From Bacillota bacterium (GTDB lineage Bacteria; Bacillota; Clostridia; Oscillospirales; Oscillospiraceae), in NCBI GenBank assembly GCA_029268085.1, contig JAJUHD010000025.1:1-19080 (forward strand): a stretch of DNA of 19,080 nt, given 5' to 3'. Made by a program: the position numbers and the translations under genes. The notes below the pieces were generated by a model. It searched no databases. It was not told where the DNA came from and saw nothing but the letters and a program-made list of their open reading frames with translations. Positions 8,328 to 15,836 of the stretch are shown piece by piece; positions within the stretch are counted from its first letter, which is position 1, and each line of letters starts with the position of its first letter.

Positions 8328-8347
8328 GTCCCGGGGCATTTCGGGAC
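8328..8347 (+). promoter_or_regulatory. Small hairpin between smc and ftsY, next to a distant Shine-Dalgarno site
   Basis: GTCCCG and CGGGAC pair perfectly around an 8-nt loop. There is no T-run, so this is not a terminator. The only purine-rich ribosome-binding-like run, AGGGGAAG (8321-8328), lies just 5' of it, about 34 nt from the ftsY ATG. The hairpin would shorten the effective gap to about 14 nt. The translational role is inference. Confidence 0.4.
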
Positions 8348-8361
8348 AAAATGCAGATACT

Positions 8362-9273
8362 ATGGGTTTTTTTGAAAAAATCAAGCAGGGGCTCGCTAGA
8401 ACGAAGAAAAACATGTCCATTCAGATGAACAACATGTTTTCAAGCTTCACAGGAGAAAACGAGGAATTTTATGACGAGCTTGAGGAAGCGCTCATCATGG
8501 CCGATGCCGGAGTTGATACCTCGGCCGGTGCGGTCGAAAAGCTCCGCAAGCTTGTAAAGGAGCGCGGAATACGCGGCGGCGATGGTGTCAAAAGTGCTTT
8601 TTCAGAAGTCCTTACAGGCATTCTCGAGGTCGGGGACAGGGAGCTTAAGCTCGGCACGAAGCCGTCCGTCATACTTATGGTCGGAGTCAACGGCGTCGGC
8701 AAGACGACGACGATCGGAAAGCTCGCGGCAAAGCTTAAGGATTCGGGCAAAAAGGTGCTGCTGGTCGCCGGGGATACCTTCCGGGCTGCGGCCGCGGAGC
8801 AGCTCACAGTCTGGGCTGAACGCGCGGGAGCCTCGATAGTCCGTCACGAGGAAGGCTCGGATCCTGCTTCCGTCGTATTCGACGGCATTTCGGCCGCCAA
8901 GGCAAGAGGTTCAGACGTTATTATCATTGACACTGCGGGCAGGCTCCACAACAAACAGAACCTGATGAACGAGCTGAATAAGATTACGCGCATAATTAAC
9001 CGCGAGCTGCCGGATGCCGATAAGGAAACGCTCCTTGTTCTTGATGCTACTACTGGCCAGAACGGGCTCATTCAAGCAAAGCAGTTCAAGGAAACAGCTG
9101 ATATTTCGGGCATTGTCCTTACAAAGCTGGACGGTACGGCAAAGGGCGGAATCGTATTTGCCATAGCGGATGAGCTCAAGCTCCCCGTGAAATATGTAGG
9201 GGTCGGCGAAAGTGCGGACGACCTTATGCCATTTGAGCCAAAGGGCTTTGTGGAGGCGCTTTTGCAGCAATGA
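8362..9273 (+). CDS. ftsY: Signal recognition particle receptor FtsY
   Basis: FtsY is the SRP receptor GTPase. It pairs with Ffh at the membrane to deliver ribosomes making membrane proteins to SecYEG. The 303 residues hold only the N and G domains, with a short basic start (MGFFEKIKQGLARTKKNM) that may act as the membrane-binding helix. The long acidic A domain of E. coli FtsY is missing, as in many Gram-positive species. Motifs are G1 GVNGVGKTTTIGKLA at about 107, DTFRAAAAEQL, DTAGRLHNKQNLMNEL at about 190, and TKLDGTAKGG at about 253. No ribosome binding site stands at normal distance before this ATG. The stop overlaps the rdgB start by 4 nt. Confidence 0.96.
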   Translation: MGFFEKIKQGLARTKKNMSIQMNNMFSSFTGENEEFYDELEEALIMADAGVDTSAGAVEKLRKLVKERGIRGGDGVKSAFSEVLTGILEVGDRELKLGTKPSVILMVGVNGVGKTTTIGKLAAKLKDSGKKVLLVAGDTFRAAAAEQLTVWAERAGASIVRHEEGSDPASVVFDGISAAKARGSDVIIIDTAGRLHNKQNLMNELNKITRIINRELPDADKETLLVLDATTGQNGLIQAKQFKETADISGIVLTKLDGTAKGGIVFAIADELKLPVKYVGVGESADDLMPFEPKGFVEALLQQ

Positions 9274-9860
9274 GATATATTTTAGCCAGCAACAACAAGG
9301 GCAAACTGAAGGAAATGAAGGCCATACTCGCCTCTCTCGGCGCTGATATAATATCGCAGAGCGAGGCGGGGCTTGAGCTTGAAGCCGATGAAACGGGCAA
9401 GACCTTCGAGGAAAATGCTATCATAAAAGCCAGAGCAGCCTGTGAGGCGCTTCATGAGCCCGCCATTGCGGATGACTCGGGACTTGCTGTCGAAGCTCTT
9501 GGCGGAGCTCCGGGCGTTTATTCGGCACGCTACGGCGGATGTACGACAGACGAGGAGCGGGTGAACCTTCTTCTTAAAAATCTTGAAGGCGTAAAGAACA
9601 GGAAAGCAAAATTTGTTTCCTGCATTGCCTGCGTATTCCCGAACGGCGATGCAATAACCGCCAGAGGAGAGTGCGAAGGCACGATAACTTTTTTACCGAG
9701 AGGCGAGGGCGGCTTCGGCTATGACCCTGTTTTTGAGCTTGCAGGAACAGAAAAAACGATGGCGGAGATCTCTCCGGAAGAAAAAAATGCCGTTTCGCAT
9801 AGAGGCAGAGCACTGAGAATATTTGAAATGAAACTGAGGGAATACAATGCTGACAAGTAA
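9270..9860 (+). CDS. rdgB: XTP/dITP diphosphatase (RdgB/Ham1 family)
   Basis: This enzyme hydrolyses deaminated purine nucleoside triphosphates (dITP, XTP, ITP) to monophosphates and pyrophosphate, keeping them out of DNA and RNA. The 196 residues show the family pattern: start ILASNNKGKLKEMKAIL, then TGKTFEENAIIKA, the catalytic ADDSGLAVEALGGAPGVYSA, GEGGFGYDPVF and the C-terminal SHRGRAL. The start ATG overlaps the ftsY stop and the end overlaps yhbY by 14 nt, so the three genes are probably translated in a coupled way. Its place between ftsY and yhbY fits a clostridial housekeeping operon. Confidence 0.95.
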   Translation: MRYILASNNKGKLKEMKAILASLGADIISQSEAGLELEADETGKTFEENAIIKARAACEALHEPAIADDSGLAVEALGGAPGVYSARYGGCTTDEERVNLLLKNLEGVKNRKAKFVSCIACVFPNGDAITARGECEGTITFLPRGEGGFGYDPVFELAGTEKTMAEISPEEKNAVSHRGRALRIFEMKLREYNADK

Positions 9861-10155
9861 GCAGCGCGCTTATCTGAGGGGACTTGCCGCGAAGGAGGAT
9901 ACGATCATCCATGTCGGAAAGGGCGACCTCACCGAAAACATCATAATCCAGACGAAGGACGCTCTCAAGGCCCGCGAGCTAGTCAAGGGCAAGGTCCTTG
10001 AGAACTCGATGCTGACCCCGCGCGAGGTATGTGACCGCCTTTGCATGGAATGCAGGGCGGAGGCCGTGCAGGTCATAGGCAGCAAATTCGTTCTGTACAA
10101 AAGAAACGAAGTAAATCCGGGTATAGTGCTTCCAAAGAAAGAAAAGAAAAAGTAA
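9847..10155 (+). CDS. yhbY: YhbY-family RNA-binding protein (CRM domain)
   Basis: A 102-residue basic protein with the YhbY/CRM fold pattern: MLTSKQRAYLRGLAAKEDTI, IHVGKGDLTENI, then a C-terminal half with FVLYKRNE. YhbY proteins associate with pre-50S ribosomal particles. In B. subtilis the homologue YqeI lies directly before nadD and yqeK, the same order as here. The last residues (LPKKEKKK) are strongly basic. GAGGG stands about 6 nt before the ATG, inside the end of rdgB. nadD follows after 20 nt with its own strong ribosome binding site. Confidence 0.92.
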   Translation: MLTSKQRAYLRGLAAKEDTIIHVGKGDLTENIIIQTKDALKARELVKGKVLENSMLTPREVCDRLCMECRAEAVQVIGSKFVLYKRNEVNPGIVLPKKEKKK

Positions 10156-10175
10156 AGCACGAAGGAGGCGGTGAA

Positions 10176-11366
10176 ATGCGGATTGCTGTTTACGGGGGAA
10201 GTTTCAACCCTCCGCATGACGGGCATGTTGAAGCCGCGAAGATTGCGGTTAAAGAGCTTCAGGCCGACAGACTTATAATAATTCCTGCTGCCAGACCGCC
10301 TCATAAGGAACAGGCGGAAGGCTCCCCGTCTGCCCCTGAGAGACTGGAGCTCGCGCGGCTCGCCTTCGGCCCTCTTGCGAACGCCGAGGTTTCGGACATT
10401 GAGATTCAAAGGGGAGGTATTTCATACACCGTAGATACGCTTGAGGAGCTTAAACGTATTTATCCTGACGATGAATTAGTCCTTTTAATCGGTACGGATA
10501 TGCTTATGAGCTTTGAGAGCTGGAAAAATTACAGGCGTATTTTCGAGCTTTCTTCACTGGCCGCTTTTCCTCGAAAGCATGACGAGGTTACGGAGATACG
10601 TAAGCTAAGAAGCTATTTTGCGGAAAAATACGGCGCGACTATCTATGAGATCGGACTTATACCGACAGAAGTGACATCGACAGATCTGAGGTCAATGTTC
10701 AGGAACCGGGATGGAAACAATTTGCTTCCCCGCGGCGTCTATAGTGAGATAATCAGAAACCGCTGGTACGGAGCTCAGCCAAACTTGGAATGGCTTCGGG
10801 AAAACTCCTTTATATATCTTGATGAAAAGCGCATCCCGCATGTCAAGGGCTGCGAACAGGAAGCCGTGCGCCTCGCGGAAAGATGGGGCGCCGACAGAGG
10901 TCTCGCCGCGGAAGCGGGCATACTTCATGACATAACAAAAAAACTAAACGGCCCGGAGCAGTTGATATTGTGTGAAGAATATGGTATTATCACGGATGTT
11001 GATGAAAAAAGGAACTCCAAGCTGCTCCATTCAAAGACGGGCGCCGCTTTCGCCCGTGATAAATTCGGAATATGCGACGAGGTCTATTCTGCAATCTGGT
11101 GGCACACAACAGGCCGCGAGAATATGACCCTGCTCGAAAAGATAATCTATATAGCCGATTACATTGAACCTACGCGTGTTTTCGAAGGCGTGGACGAGCT
11201 TCGCCGTCTTGCCTATGACGACATTGATTCGGCTTTGATAAAGGGATTACAAATGAGTATTGAGGAGCTTGAACGCAGGGATTATGTACCTCATATGAAT
11301 TCCGTTAATGCTCTGAATTGGCTCATGGAACATAAAAAGGATAAAAAGCCGCAGGGCGGAGAATGA
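10176..11366 (+). CDS. nadD: Fusion of nicotinate mononucleotide adenylyltransferase (NadD) and YqeK-type HD hydrolase
   Basis: One 396-residue frame joins two enzymes that are separate neighbours in B. subtilis. Residues 1 to about 200 are NadD, which adenylates nicotinate mononucleotide for NAD synthesis: YGGSFNPPHDGH nucleotide-binding start, PPHK, LIGTDML, and VTSTDLR, a form of the ISSTxIR motif. From about 215 comes an HD domain of the YqeK family, whose members hydrolyse diadenosine tetraphosphate to ADP. Candidate metal ligands are His222, His251-Asp252 (LHDITKK), His285, His310 (WWHTTG) and Asp328 (IADYIEP). AGGAGG lies 7 nt before the ATG at 10176. An upstream in-frame extension to 10041 overlaps yhbY and is rejected. 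No stop or frameshift is seen at the joint, so the fusion looks genuine. Confidence 0.92.
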   Translation: MRIAVYGGSFNPPHDGHVEAAKIAVKELQADRLIIIPAARPPHKEQAEGSPSAPERLELARLAFGPLANAEVSDIEIQRGGISYTVDTLEELKRIYPDDELVLLIGTDMLMSFESWKNYRRIFELSSLAAFPRKHDEVTEIRKLRSYFAEKYGATIYEIGLIPTEVTSTDLRSMFRNRDGNNLLPRGVYSEIIRNRWYGAQPNLEWLRENSFIYLDEKRIPHVKGCEQEAVRLAERWGADRGLAAEAGILHDITKKLNGPEQLILCEEYGIITDVDEKRNSKLLHSKTGAAFARDKFGICDEVYSAIWWHTTGRENMTLLEKIIYIADYIEPTRVFEGVDELRRLAYDDIDSALIKGLQMSIEELERRDYVPHMNSVNALNWLMEHKKDKKPQGGE

Positions 11367-11413
11367 TTTTCCGCGCGGGAAATTGCGGTGTTTCGAAAGG
11401 AATGGTAACCAAA

Positions 11414-12667
11414 ATGAAGGTTTTTGGCGGAAATGGGCGAAGAGAGAACAATTCAGGCCGTGAAGTCAGAGCTCACAGAGCGGGCGGCGCAGGCGGAAAT
11501 TATATAGATAACTACGATAGAGGTTATAATAACGCAGAAGCTCCAGTAAGAAGAACAGCCCAGCCCCGGAAACCGAGAAAGAAGGGCAGAGGCTGGCTGA
11601 TAGCACTTTTGGTAATAGCAATCATCGCGGCATGTGTTTTCATCTACTGGAAAGTAACGACAAGACCTCCTGAAACGGTGGACATCCCGGCTGACGCTGA
11701 AGCTACACCGCAGCTTACCGATAGTCCAAATAGAGTGATAGGACGCTACTATACAGTACTGGTGGTAGGTGTTGATCAACTTGGAGCTAATACTGATACT
11801 ATTATGGTTGCCCGTTACGACGCGGTGGAACACAAGGTTAACGTCATATCTATCCCGCGTGATACATTGGTAAACGTCCCTGATCCCGTCAAAAAAATCA
11901 ACGCCGTATATAGTTATGCCACAAGCGATGACGAAGATGGTATCGATGCGCTTATGGATGAAGTCGAAGGTATCTGCGGATTTCGTCCGGATAATTATGT
12001 TTTTATTGATACCAATGTGTTTATTCAAGCCATAGACGCGCTTGGCGGGGTATACTTTGATGTCCCCATTGACATGAACTACGACGATTATGCAGACAAT
12101 GACAACGATGGGGTCTGCGAATATGTGTTCACGATCCACGTTCAGAAGGGTTATCAGCTTCTAAACGGCGAAAATGCGCTTGGTGTATTTCGTTTCCGTC
12201 AGAACAACAACGGAACAGGTTATGCTATGGGAGACATTCAACGTCTCGAAACTCAGCACGGACTTATCAAGGCTGTTGCTCAGCAGGCGCTTCAGCTTAA
12301 AAATGCTGCAAAGCTAATAGAGATAGCTCAGCTGGTTTTCGATAATGCCCAAACAAATCTGACCATCGGCAATATGCAGTGGTATGCGCAGGAATTCCTT
12401 AAAATGTCCATGGACGATATCAATATTTCAACCATGCCTACGACCGGCGCATGGATAAACGGTTTGTCTTATGTTACAATTAATGTGGATGACTGGATAA
12501 ACATTGTAAATACACAGCTCAATCCGTTCAAGAATCCGATAGAAGCCGATGACTGCCGAATAGTCCGCCAGAAAAATCCTGAACCAACCGAAAAATCTTA
12601 TACGCCGGGCAATTATTACACAACCAGCGGAGAAGAGGTTTACACAAACTTTTACAAGAACTACTAA
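11414..12667 (+). CDS. LytR-CpsA-Psr (LCP) family cell-wall glycopolymer ligase
   Basis: LCP proteins sit outside the membrane and transfer teichoic acid or other polymers from lipid carriers to peptidoglycan. The 417 residues show a cytoplasmic basic tail, one transmembrane helix at about 60-79 (GWLIALLVIAIIAACVFIYW), a linker and the LCP domain from about 112. LCP signatures are VVGVDQLGANTDTIMVARYD, SIPRDTLVNVP, KINAVYSYA, ALGGVYFDVPIDM and LLNGENALGVFRFRQ. An acidic insertion with DNDNDG (residues 228-233) resembles a calcium-binding loop. The start is uncertain: AAAGGA is 12 nt before ATG 11414. ATG 11402 directly follows it, and ATG 11363 overlaps the nadD stop. LCP genes before rsfS are common in clostridia. 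Confidence 0.9.
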   Translation: MKVFGGNGRRENNSGREVRAHRAGGAGGNYIDNYDRGYNNAEAPVRRTAQPRKPRKKGRGWLIALLVIAIIAACVFIYWKVTTRPPETVDIPADAEATPQLTDSPNRVIGRYYTVLVVGVDQLGANTDTIMVARYDAVEHKVNVISIPRDTLVNVPDPVKKINAVYSYATSDDEDGIDALMDEVEGICGFRPDNYVFIDTNVFIQAIDALGGVYFDVPIDMNYDDYADNDNDGVCEYVFTIHVQKGYQLLNGENALGVFRFRQNNNGTGYAMGDIQRLETQHGLIKAVAQQALQLKNAAKLIEIAQLVFDNAQTNLTIGNMQWYAQEFLKMSMDDINISTMPTTGAWINGLSYVTINVDDWINIVNTQLNPFKNPIEADDCRIVRQKNPEPTEKSYTPGNYYTTSGEEVYTNFYKNY

Positions 12668-12691
12668 ATAGTCAGAAAGGATTATACCTGT

Positions 12692-13054
12692 ATGATGACA
12701 TCTCAGCAGATGGCTGAAAAAATCGTTGAAGTCCTAGCAAGCAAGATCGGACGCGACATCAAGCTTATAAAAATCGACGCGATTTCCGTTTTAGCGGATT
12801 ATTTCGTGATATGCACCGCAGGCTCCACGACACAGATAAAGACCCTCTGTGACGAAGTCGAGAAGGTCATGGAGGAAAACGGAGAGAGGATACTCCACCG
12901 CGAGGGCTACCGCGCGGGTGGCTGGGTGCTTCTGGATTTCGGCTGCGTAATCGTTCATGTTTTCATGGAGGAGGCACGCCAGTTCTATGGTCTTGAGCGC
13001 CTCTGGGCAGATGCGACGGAGATCGACATTTCGCACCTCATCGGTGAGAGATAA
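12692..13054 (+). CDS. rsfS: Ribosomal silencing factor RsfS
   Basis: RsfS binds ribosomal protein L14 on the 50S subunit and blocks joining with 30S, lowering translation when nutrients are short. The 120 residues carry the family core: DYFVICTAGSTTQIKTLCDE, HREGYRAGGWVLLDFG, VIVHVFMEEARQFYGLERLW and a terminal DATEID. AGAAAGG lies about 11 nt before the ATG at 12692. A second ATG follows immediately at 12695, so the exact start may shift by one codon. The B. subtilis order yhbY(yqeI)-nadD-yqeK-rsfS(yqeL) is kept, with the LCP gene inserted. Confidence 0.95.
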   Translation: MMTSQQMAEKIVEVLASKIGRDIKLIKIDAISVLADYFVICTAGSTTQIKTLCDEVEKVMEENGERILHREGYRAGGWVLLDFGCVIVHVFMEEARQFYGLERLWADATEIDISHLIGER

Positions 13055-13059
13055 CAAAT

Positions 13060-13089
13060 AAAGGGGGCGCTGAGAAAAGCGCCCTTTCT
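13060..13089 (+). terminator. Hairpin after rsfS, possible terminator
   Basis: GGGCGCT (13065-13071) pairs with AGCGCCC (13078-13084) around a GAGAAA loop, flanked by AAA and TTT. The downstream T-run is short (TTTCT), so termination may be partial, letting some transcription through to leuS. No specific leuS promoter or T-box leader fits in the 57-nt gap. Confidence 0.5.
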
Positions 13090-13111
13090 GAATAGAGGGT
13101 TGACATTAACA

Positions 13112-15523
13112 ATGAAGTACGATTTTACGGCTATTGAGAAGAAATGGCAGAAAAAATGGCTTAATGAAAAGGTTTATGCCGCCGTTAACGGCAGCGAAAA
13201 GCCGAAGTTCTATGGACTTATCGAATTCCCCTATCCTTCGGGGCAGGGTCTGCACGTTGGGCATCCCCGCCCGTATACAGCGCTTGATATTATCGCGAGA
13301 AAGCGCAGGATGGAGGGCTATAATGTCCTTTTCCCGATCGGATATGACGCATTCGGCCTCCCTACCGAGAACTATGCGATAAAGAACCATATGCATCCCA
13401 GCGATGTCACAAAGACAAACATCAAGCGCTTTACCGAGCAGCTTCAAATGCTGGGCTTCAGCTTCGACTGGGACAGATGCGTCGATACCACTGACCCCGA
13501 ATACTATAAGTGGACCCAGTGGATATTCCTCCAGATGTTCAAAAAAGGCCTTGCATATAAGACGAGCATGCCCGTTAACTGGTGTACATCCTGTAAGTGC
13601 GTCCTTGCAAACGAAGAGGTTGTCAACGGAGTCTGCGAGCGCTGCGGAGCAGAGGTCGTCCGCAAGGAAAAAAGCCAGTGGATGCTTAAGATAACGGAAT
13701 ATGCCCAGCGCCTTATCGACGATCTTGACGAGGTAGATTACATTGAGCGTGTGAAGATACAGCAGCGTAATTGGATCGGCCGCTCCACCGGCGCGGAGGT
13801 CAGCTTCGGCACGACTGCGGGCGATAAAATGATTGTTTTTACTACTCGTCCTGATACGCTTTTCGGCGTGACCTACATGGTAATGGCTCCCGAGCACGCG
13901 CTCGTCGAAAAGTGGGCGGATAAGCTCACAAATCTTCCCGCCGTCCGCGAATATCAGGCGGCTGCCGCCAGAAAGTCCGATTTTGAACGCACCGAGCTTG
14001 CAAAGGACAAGACGGGCGTCCGCCTTGAGGGTGTTAGTGCGATAAACCCCGTTACGGGTGACGAGATACCGATCTTCATTTCCGACTATGTCCTTTCAAC
14101 TTACGGTACCGGCGCCATAATGGCGGTCCCCGGGCACGACTCGCGCGACTGGGAGTTCGCAAAGCAGTTCGGCCTTCCCATCATCGAGGTCGTTAAGGGC
14201 GGCGATGTCGAAAAAGAGGCGTTTACAGACTGCGAGACAGGCGTTATGGTCAATTCCGGTTTCCTGAACGGAATGACCGTCGAAGAAGCAAAGAAAAAGA
14301 TTACCGAGTGGCTCGTCATGAAGGGGTTTGGCCATGAAAAGGTCAATTACAAGCTACGTGACTGGGTCTTCAGCCGTCAGCGCTATTGGGGCGAGCCGAT
14401 TCCTCTTGTTTACTGCGAAAAATGCGGCTGGGTGCCTCTGCCTGAGAACGAACTGCCTCTCCGTCTGCCGGACGTCAAGAGCTACGAGACCACCGATAAC
14501 GGGGAAAGCCCGCTTGCTCACATGGACGAATGGGTCAATACGACCTGCCCGCACTGCGGCGGCCCGGCGAAGAGGGAAACCGATACGATGCCCCAGTGGG
14601 CCGGTTCCTCATGGTACTATCTGCGCTACATGGATCCCCACAACAGTGAAAGCCTTGTAGGCAAGGACGCTATAGACTACTGGCATCAGGTCGATTGGTA
14701 CAACGGCGGTATGGAGCATACGACGCTGCACCTGCTCTACAGCCGTTTCTGGCACAAGTTCCTCTATGATATCGGCGTTGTTCCTACCAAGGAGCCTTAC
14801 ATGAAGCGTACAAGCCACGGCATGATTCTCGGCGAGGGCGGCGAAAAGATGTCGAAGTCCCGCGGCAACGTTATCAATCCGAACGATATCGTCGCAGAGT
14901 TTGGCGCGGATACGCTCCGTCTGTACATCATGTTCATCGGCGATTTCGAAAAGGCAGTCCCATGGTCGAGTACTGCGGTAAAGGGCTGCAAGCGATTCCT
15001 CGACAGAATATGGAACCTTGCCGAGGTGCCGCTTGAGGGAGACGGATATTCAAAAGCGAACGAGGCGGAGATACACAAGGCAATAAAAAAGGTCGGCGAA
15101 GACATCGAGAGCATGAAGTTTAACACCGCTATTGCGACGCTTATGTCCCTTGTCAACACCTTCTATGAGAACAAACCCACAAGAGGTGATATTAAGGCGC
15201 TCCTCCTCATGCTCAGTCCATTTGCTCCGCATATTGCGGACGAGTTGTGGGAGATACAGGGCTTTAAAGGCTATGCCTGCCTACAGCCGTGGCCGAAATA
15301 TGACGAGTCTAAGACGGTCGACGCAGAAAAGGAGATCGCGGTACAGGTCGGAGGAAAGCTCAAGACAACAGTCATTATCCCTCTAGACGCGGACGACGAG
15401 ACCGTTAAGGCTATCGCCTGCGGGGACGAAAAAATTGCACGCCTGCTTGAAGGTATGGAGATAGTCAAGACAATAGTTGTTAAGAATAAGCTCATTAACC
15501 TCATTATCAAACCGAAAAATTAG
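13112..15523 (+). CDS. leuS: Leucyl-tRNA synthetase
   Basis: A class I synthetase that charges tRNA-Leu and edits mischarged products. The 803 residues contain the HIGH-type motif HVGHPRPYTALDI at about 48, GYDAFGLPTENYAIKN, two cysteine pairs (CTSCK with CERCG, and CEKCG with CPHCG) that look like zinc sites, the editing-domain blocks TTRPDTLFGVTYMV and YGTGAIMAVPGHDSRD, and KMSKS at 579-583. The anticodon-binding domain and C-terminal domain follow. ATG 13112 is preferred over an in-frame TTG at 13100, which abuts the GAGGG ribosome binding site. MKYDFTAIEKKWQKKW is the usual LeuRS beginning. The gap to rsfS is short, so some co-transcription with the upstream operon is likely. Confidence 0.97.
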   Translation: MKYDFTAIEKKWQKKWLNEKVYAAVNGSEKPKFYGLIEFPYPSGQGLHVGHPRPYTALDIIARKRRMEGYNVLFPIGYDAFGLPTENYAIKNHMHPSDVTKTNIKRFTEQLQMLGFSFDWDRCVDTTDPEYYKWTQWIFLQMFKKGLAYKTSMPVNWCTSCKCVLANEEVVNGVCERCGAEVVRKEKSQWMLKITEYAQRLIDDLDEVDYIERVKIQQRNWIGRSTGAEVSFGTTAGDKMIVFTTRPDTLFGVTYMVMAPEHALVEKWADKLTNLPAVREYQAAAARKSDFERTELAKDKTGVRLEGVSAINPVTGDEIPIFISDYVLSTYGTGAIMAVPGHDSRDWEFAKQFGLPIIEVVKGGDVEKEAFTDCETGVMVNSGFLNGMTVEEAKKKITEWLVMKGFGHEKVNYKLRDWVFSRQRYWGEPIPLVYCEKCGWVPLPENELPLRLPDVKSYETTDNGESPLAHMDEWVNTTCPHCGGPAKRETDTMPQWAGSSWYYLRYMDPHNSESLVGKDAIDYWHQVDWYNGGMEHTTLHLLYSRFWHKFLYDIGVVPTKEPYMKRTSHGMILGEGGEKMSKSRGNVINPNDIVAEFGADTLRLYIMFIGDFEKAVPWSSTAVKGCKRFLDRIWNLAEVPLEGDGYSKANEAEIHKAIKKVGEDIESMKFNTAIATLMSLVNTFYENKPTRGDIKALLLMLSPFAPHIADELWEIQGFKGYACLQPWPKYDESKTVDAEKEIAVQVGGKLKTTVIIPLDADDETVKAIACGDEKIARLLEGMEIVKTIVVKNKLINLIIKPKN

Positions 15524-15531
15524 ACAAAATA

Positions 15532-15556
15532 GGGGCATACCTTTTCGGTATGCCCC
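15532..15556 (+). terminator. Hairpin terminator after leuS
   Basis: GGGGCATACC and GGTATGCCCC form a perfect 10-bp stem around TTTTC, 8 nt after the leuS stop. The sequence after it is TTGACTTGA rather than a T-run, so intrinsic termination may be weak. The csp promoter starts 6 nt further on. Confidence 0.6.
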
Positions 15557-15561
15557 TTGAC

Positions 15562-15590
15562 TTGACAAAGATGATTTTGTATGTTAAAAT
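15562..15590 (+). promoter_or_regulatory. Strong sigma-A-type promoter for the cold-shock gene
   Basis: TTGACA (15562-15567), a 17-nt spacer and TAAAAT (15585-15590), with an extended -10 TG at 15582-15583. This is one of the two strongest promoters in the window. Transcription should begin near 15597, giving a leader of about 240 nt. Confidence 0.82.
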
Positions 15591-15596
15591 ATAAAA

Positions 15597-15836
15597 TGTA
15601 TTCAGGTAATCAGCTCGACTCATGCTCTAAAAGCAAGTCTTTGATGGTTTGCTTTACGGGTGTGGGTTTTTTTGTTTGATATGGGCAATAATATTCGCAA
15701 GGCAAATTTTATTTTGATTTTTAATTTGCCATATTGCCGCTTTGCTGCTATGGCAAGGCTGCAAGGATATTGTTCATCACTTGTATATCACGAAGCCGCT
15801 CTGCGGCTGCGATATAAATATTCCGGAGGTACTCTT
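15597..15836 (+). promoter_or_regulatory. Long structured 5' leader of the cold-shock mRNA
   Basis: This fills the gene-free stretch between leuS and csp. Four pairings can be read. AAAGCAA (15630-15636) pairs with TTGCTTT (15649-15655). GGCAAATT (15701-15708) pairs with AATTTGCC (15723-15730). TTGCCATA (15726-15733) pairs with TATGGCAA (15749-15756). A hairpin TATATC/GATATA with inner AGCCGC-TCT-GCGGCT lies at 15784-15816, just before the GGAGGT ribosome binding site (15825-15830). The second and third share the TTGCC segment and exclude each other. Long structured leaders that sense temperature are known for cspA-type genes. That this one does so is inference. No known riboswitch was recognised. 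Confidence 0.6.

Noticed and set aside
11453..12139. Minus-strand frame of 228 codons in the LCP gene
   Set aside because: Antisense of a clearly homologous LCP domain. Its composition (Ile/Val/Cys/Tyr-rich) is that of a shadow frame.
13055..13111. T-box or leucine-responsive leader before leuS
   Set aside because: The gap is only 57 nt, too short for a T-box, and holds just one simple hairpin.
13253..13291. LeuRS motif HVGHPRPYT differs from the more familiar HVGHPLGYT
   Set aside because: The variant, together with GLPTENYAIKN, is what I recall of clostridial LeuRS proteins, so it looks like ordinary lineage variation.
13106..13897. Minus-strand frame of 263 codons over the start of leuS
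   Set aside because: It is a shadow of the conserved LeuRS frame, with no family features of its own.
15597..15700. Possible separate small RNA ending at the T-run near 15666
   Set aside because: The only hairpin before the T-run (AAAGCAA/TTGCTTT) is weak and separated from it by about 10 nt, so it is not a convincing terminator. It is treated as part of the csp leader.
15660..15836. In-frame N-terminal extension of the cold-shock protein
   Set aside because: A GGAGGT site sits 6 nt before the internal ATG, the extension has no CSD homology, and the region carries the leader hairpins.
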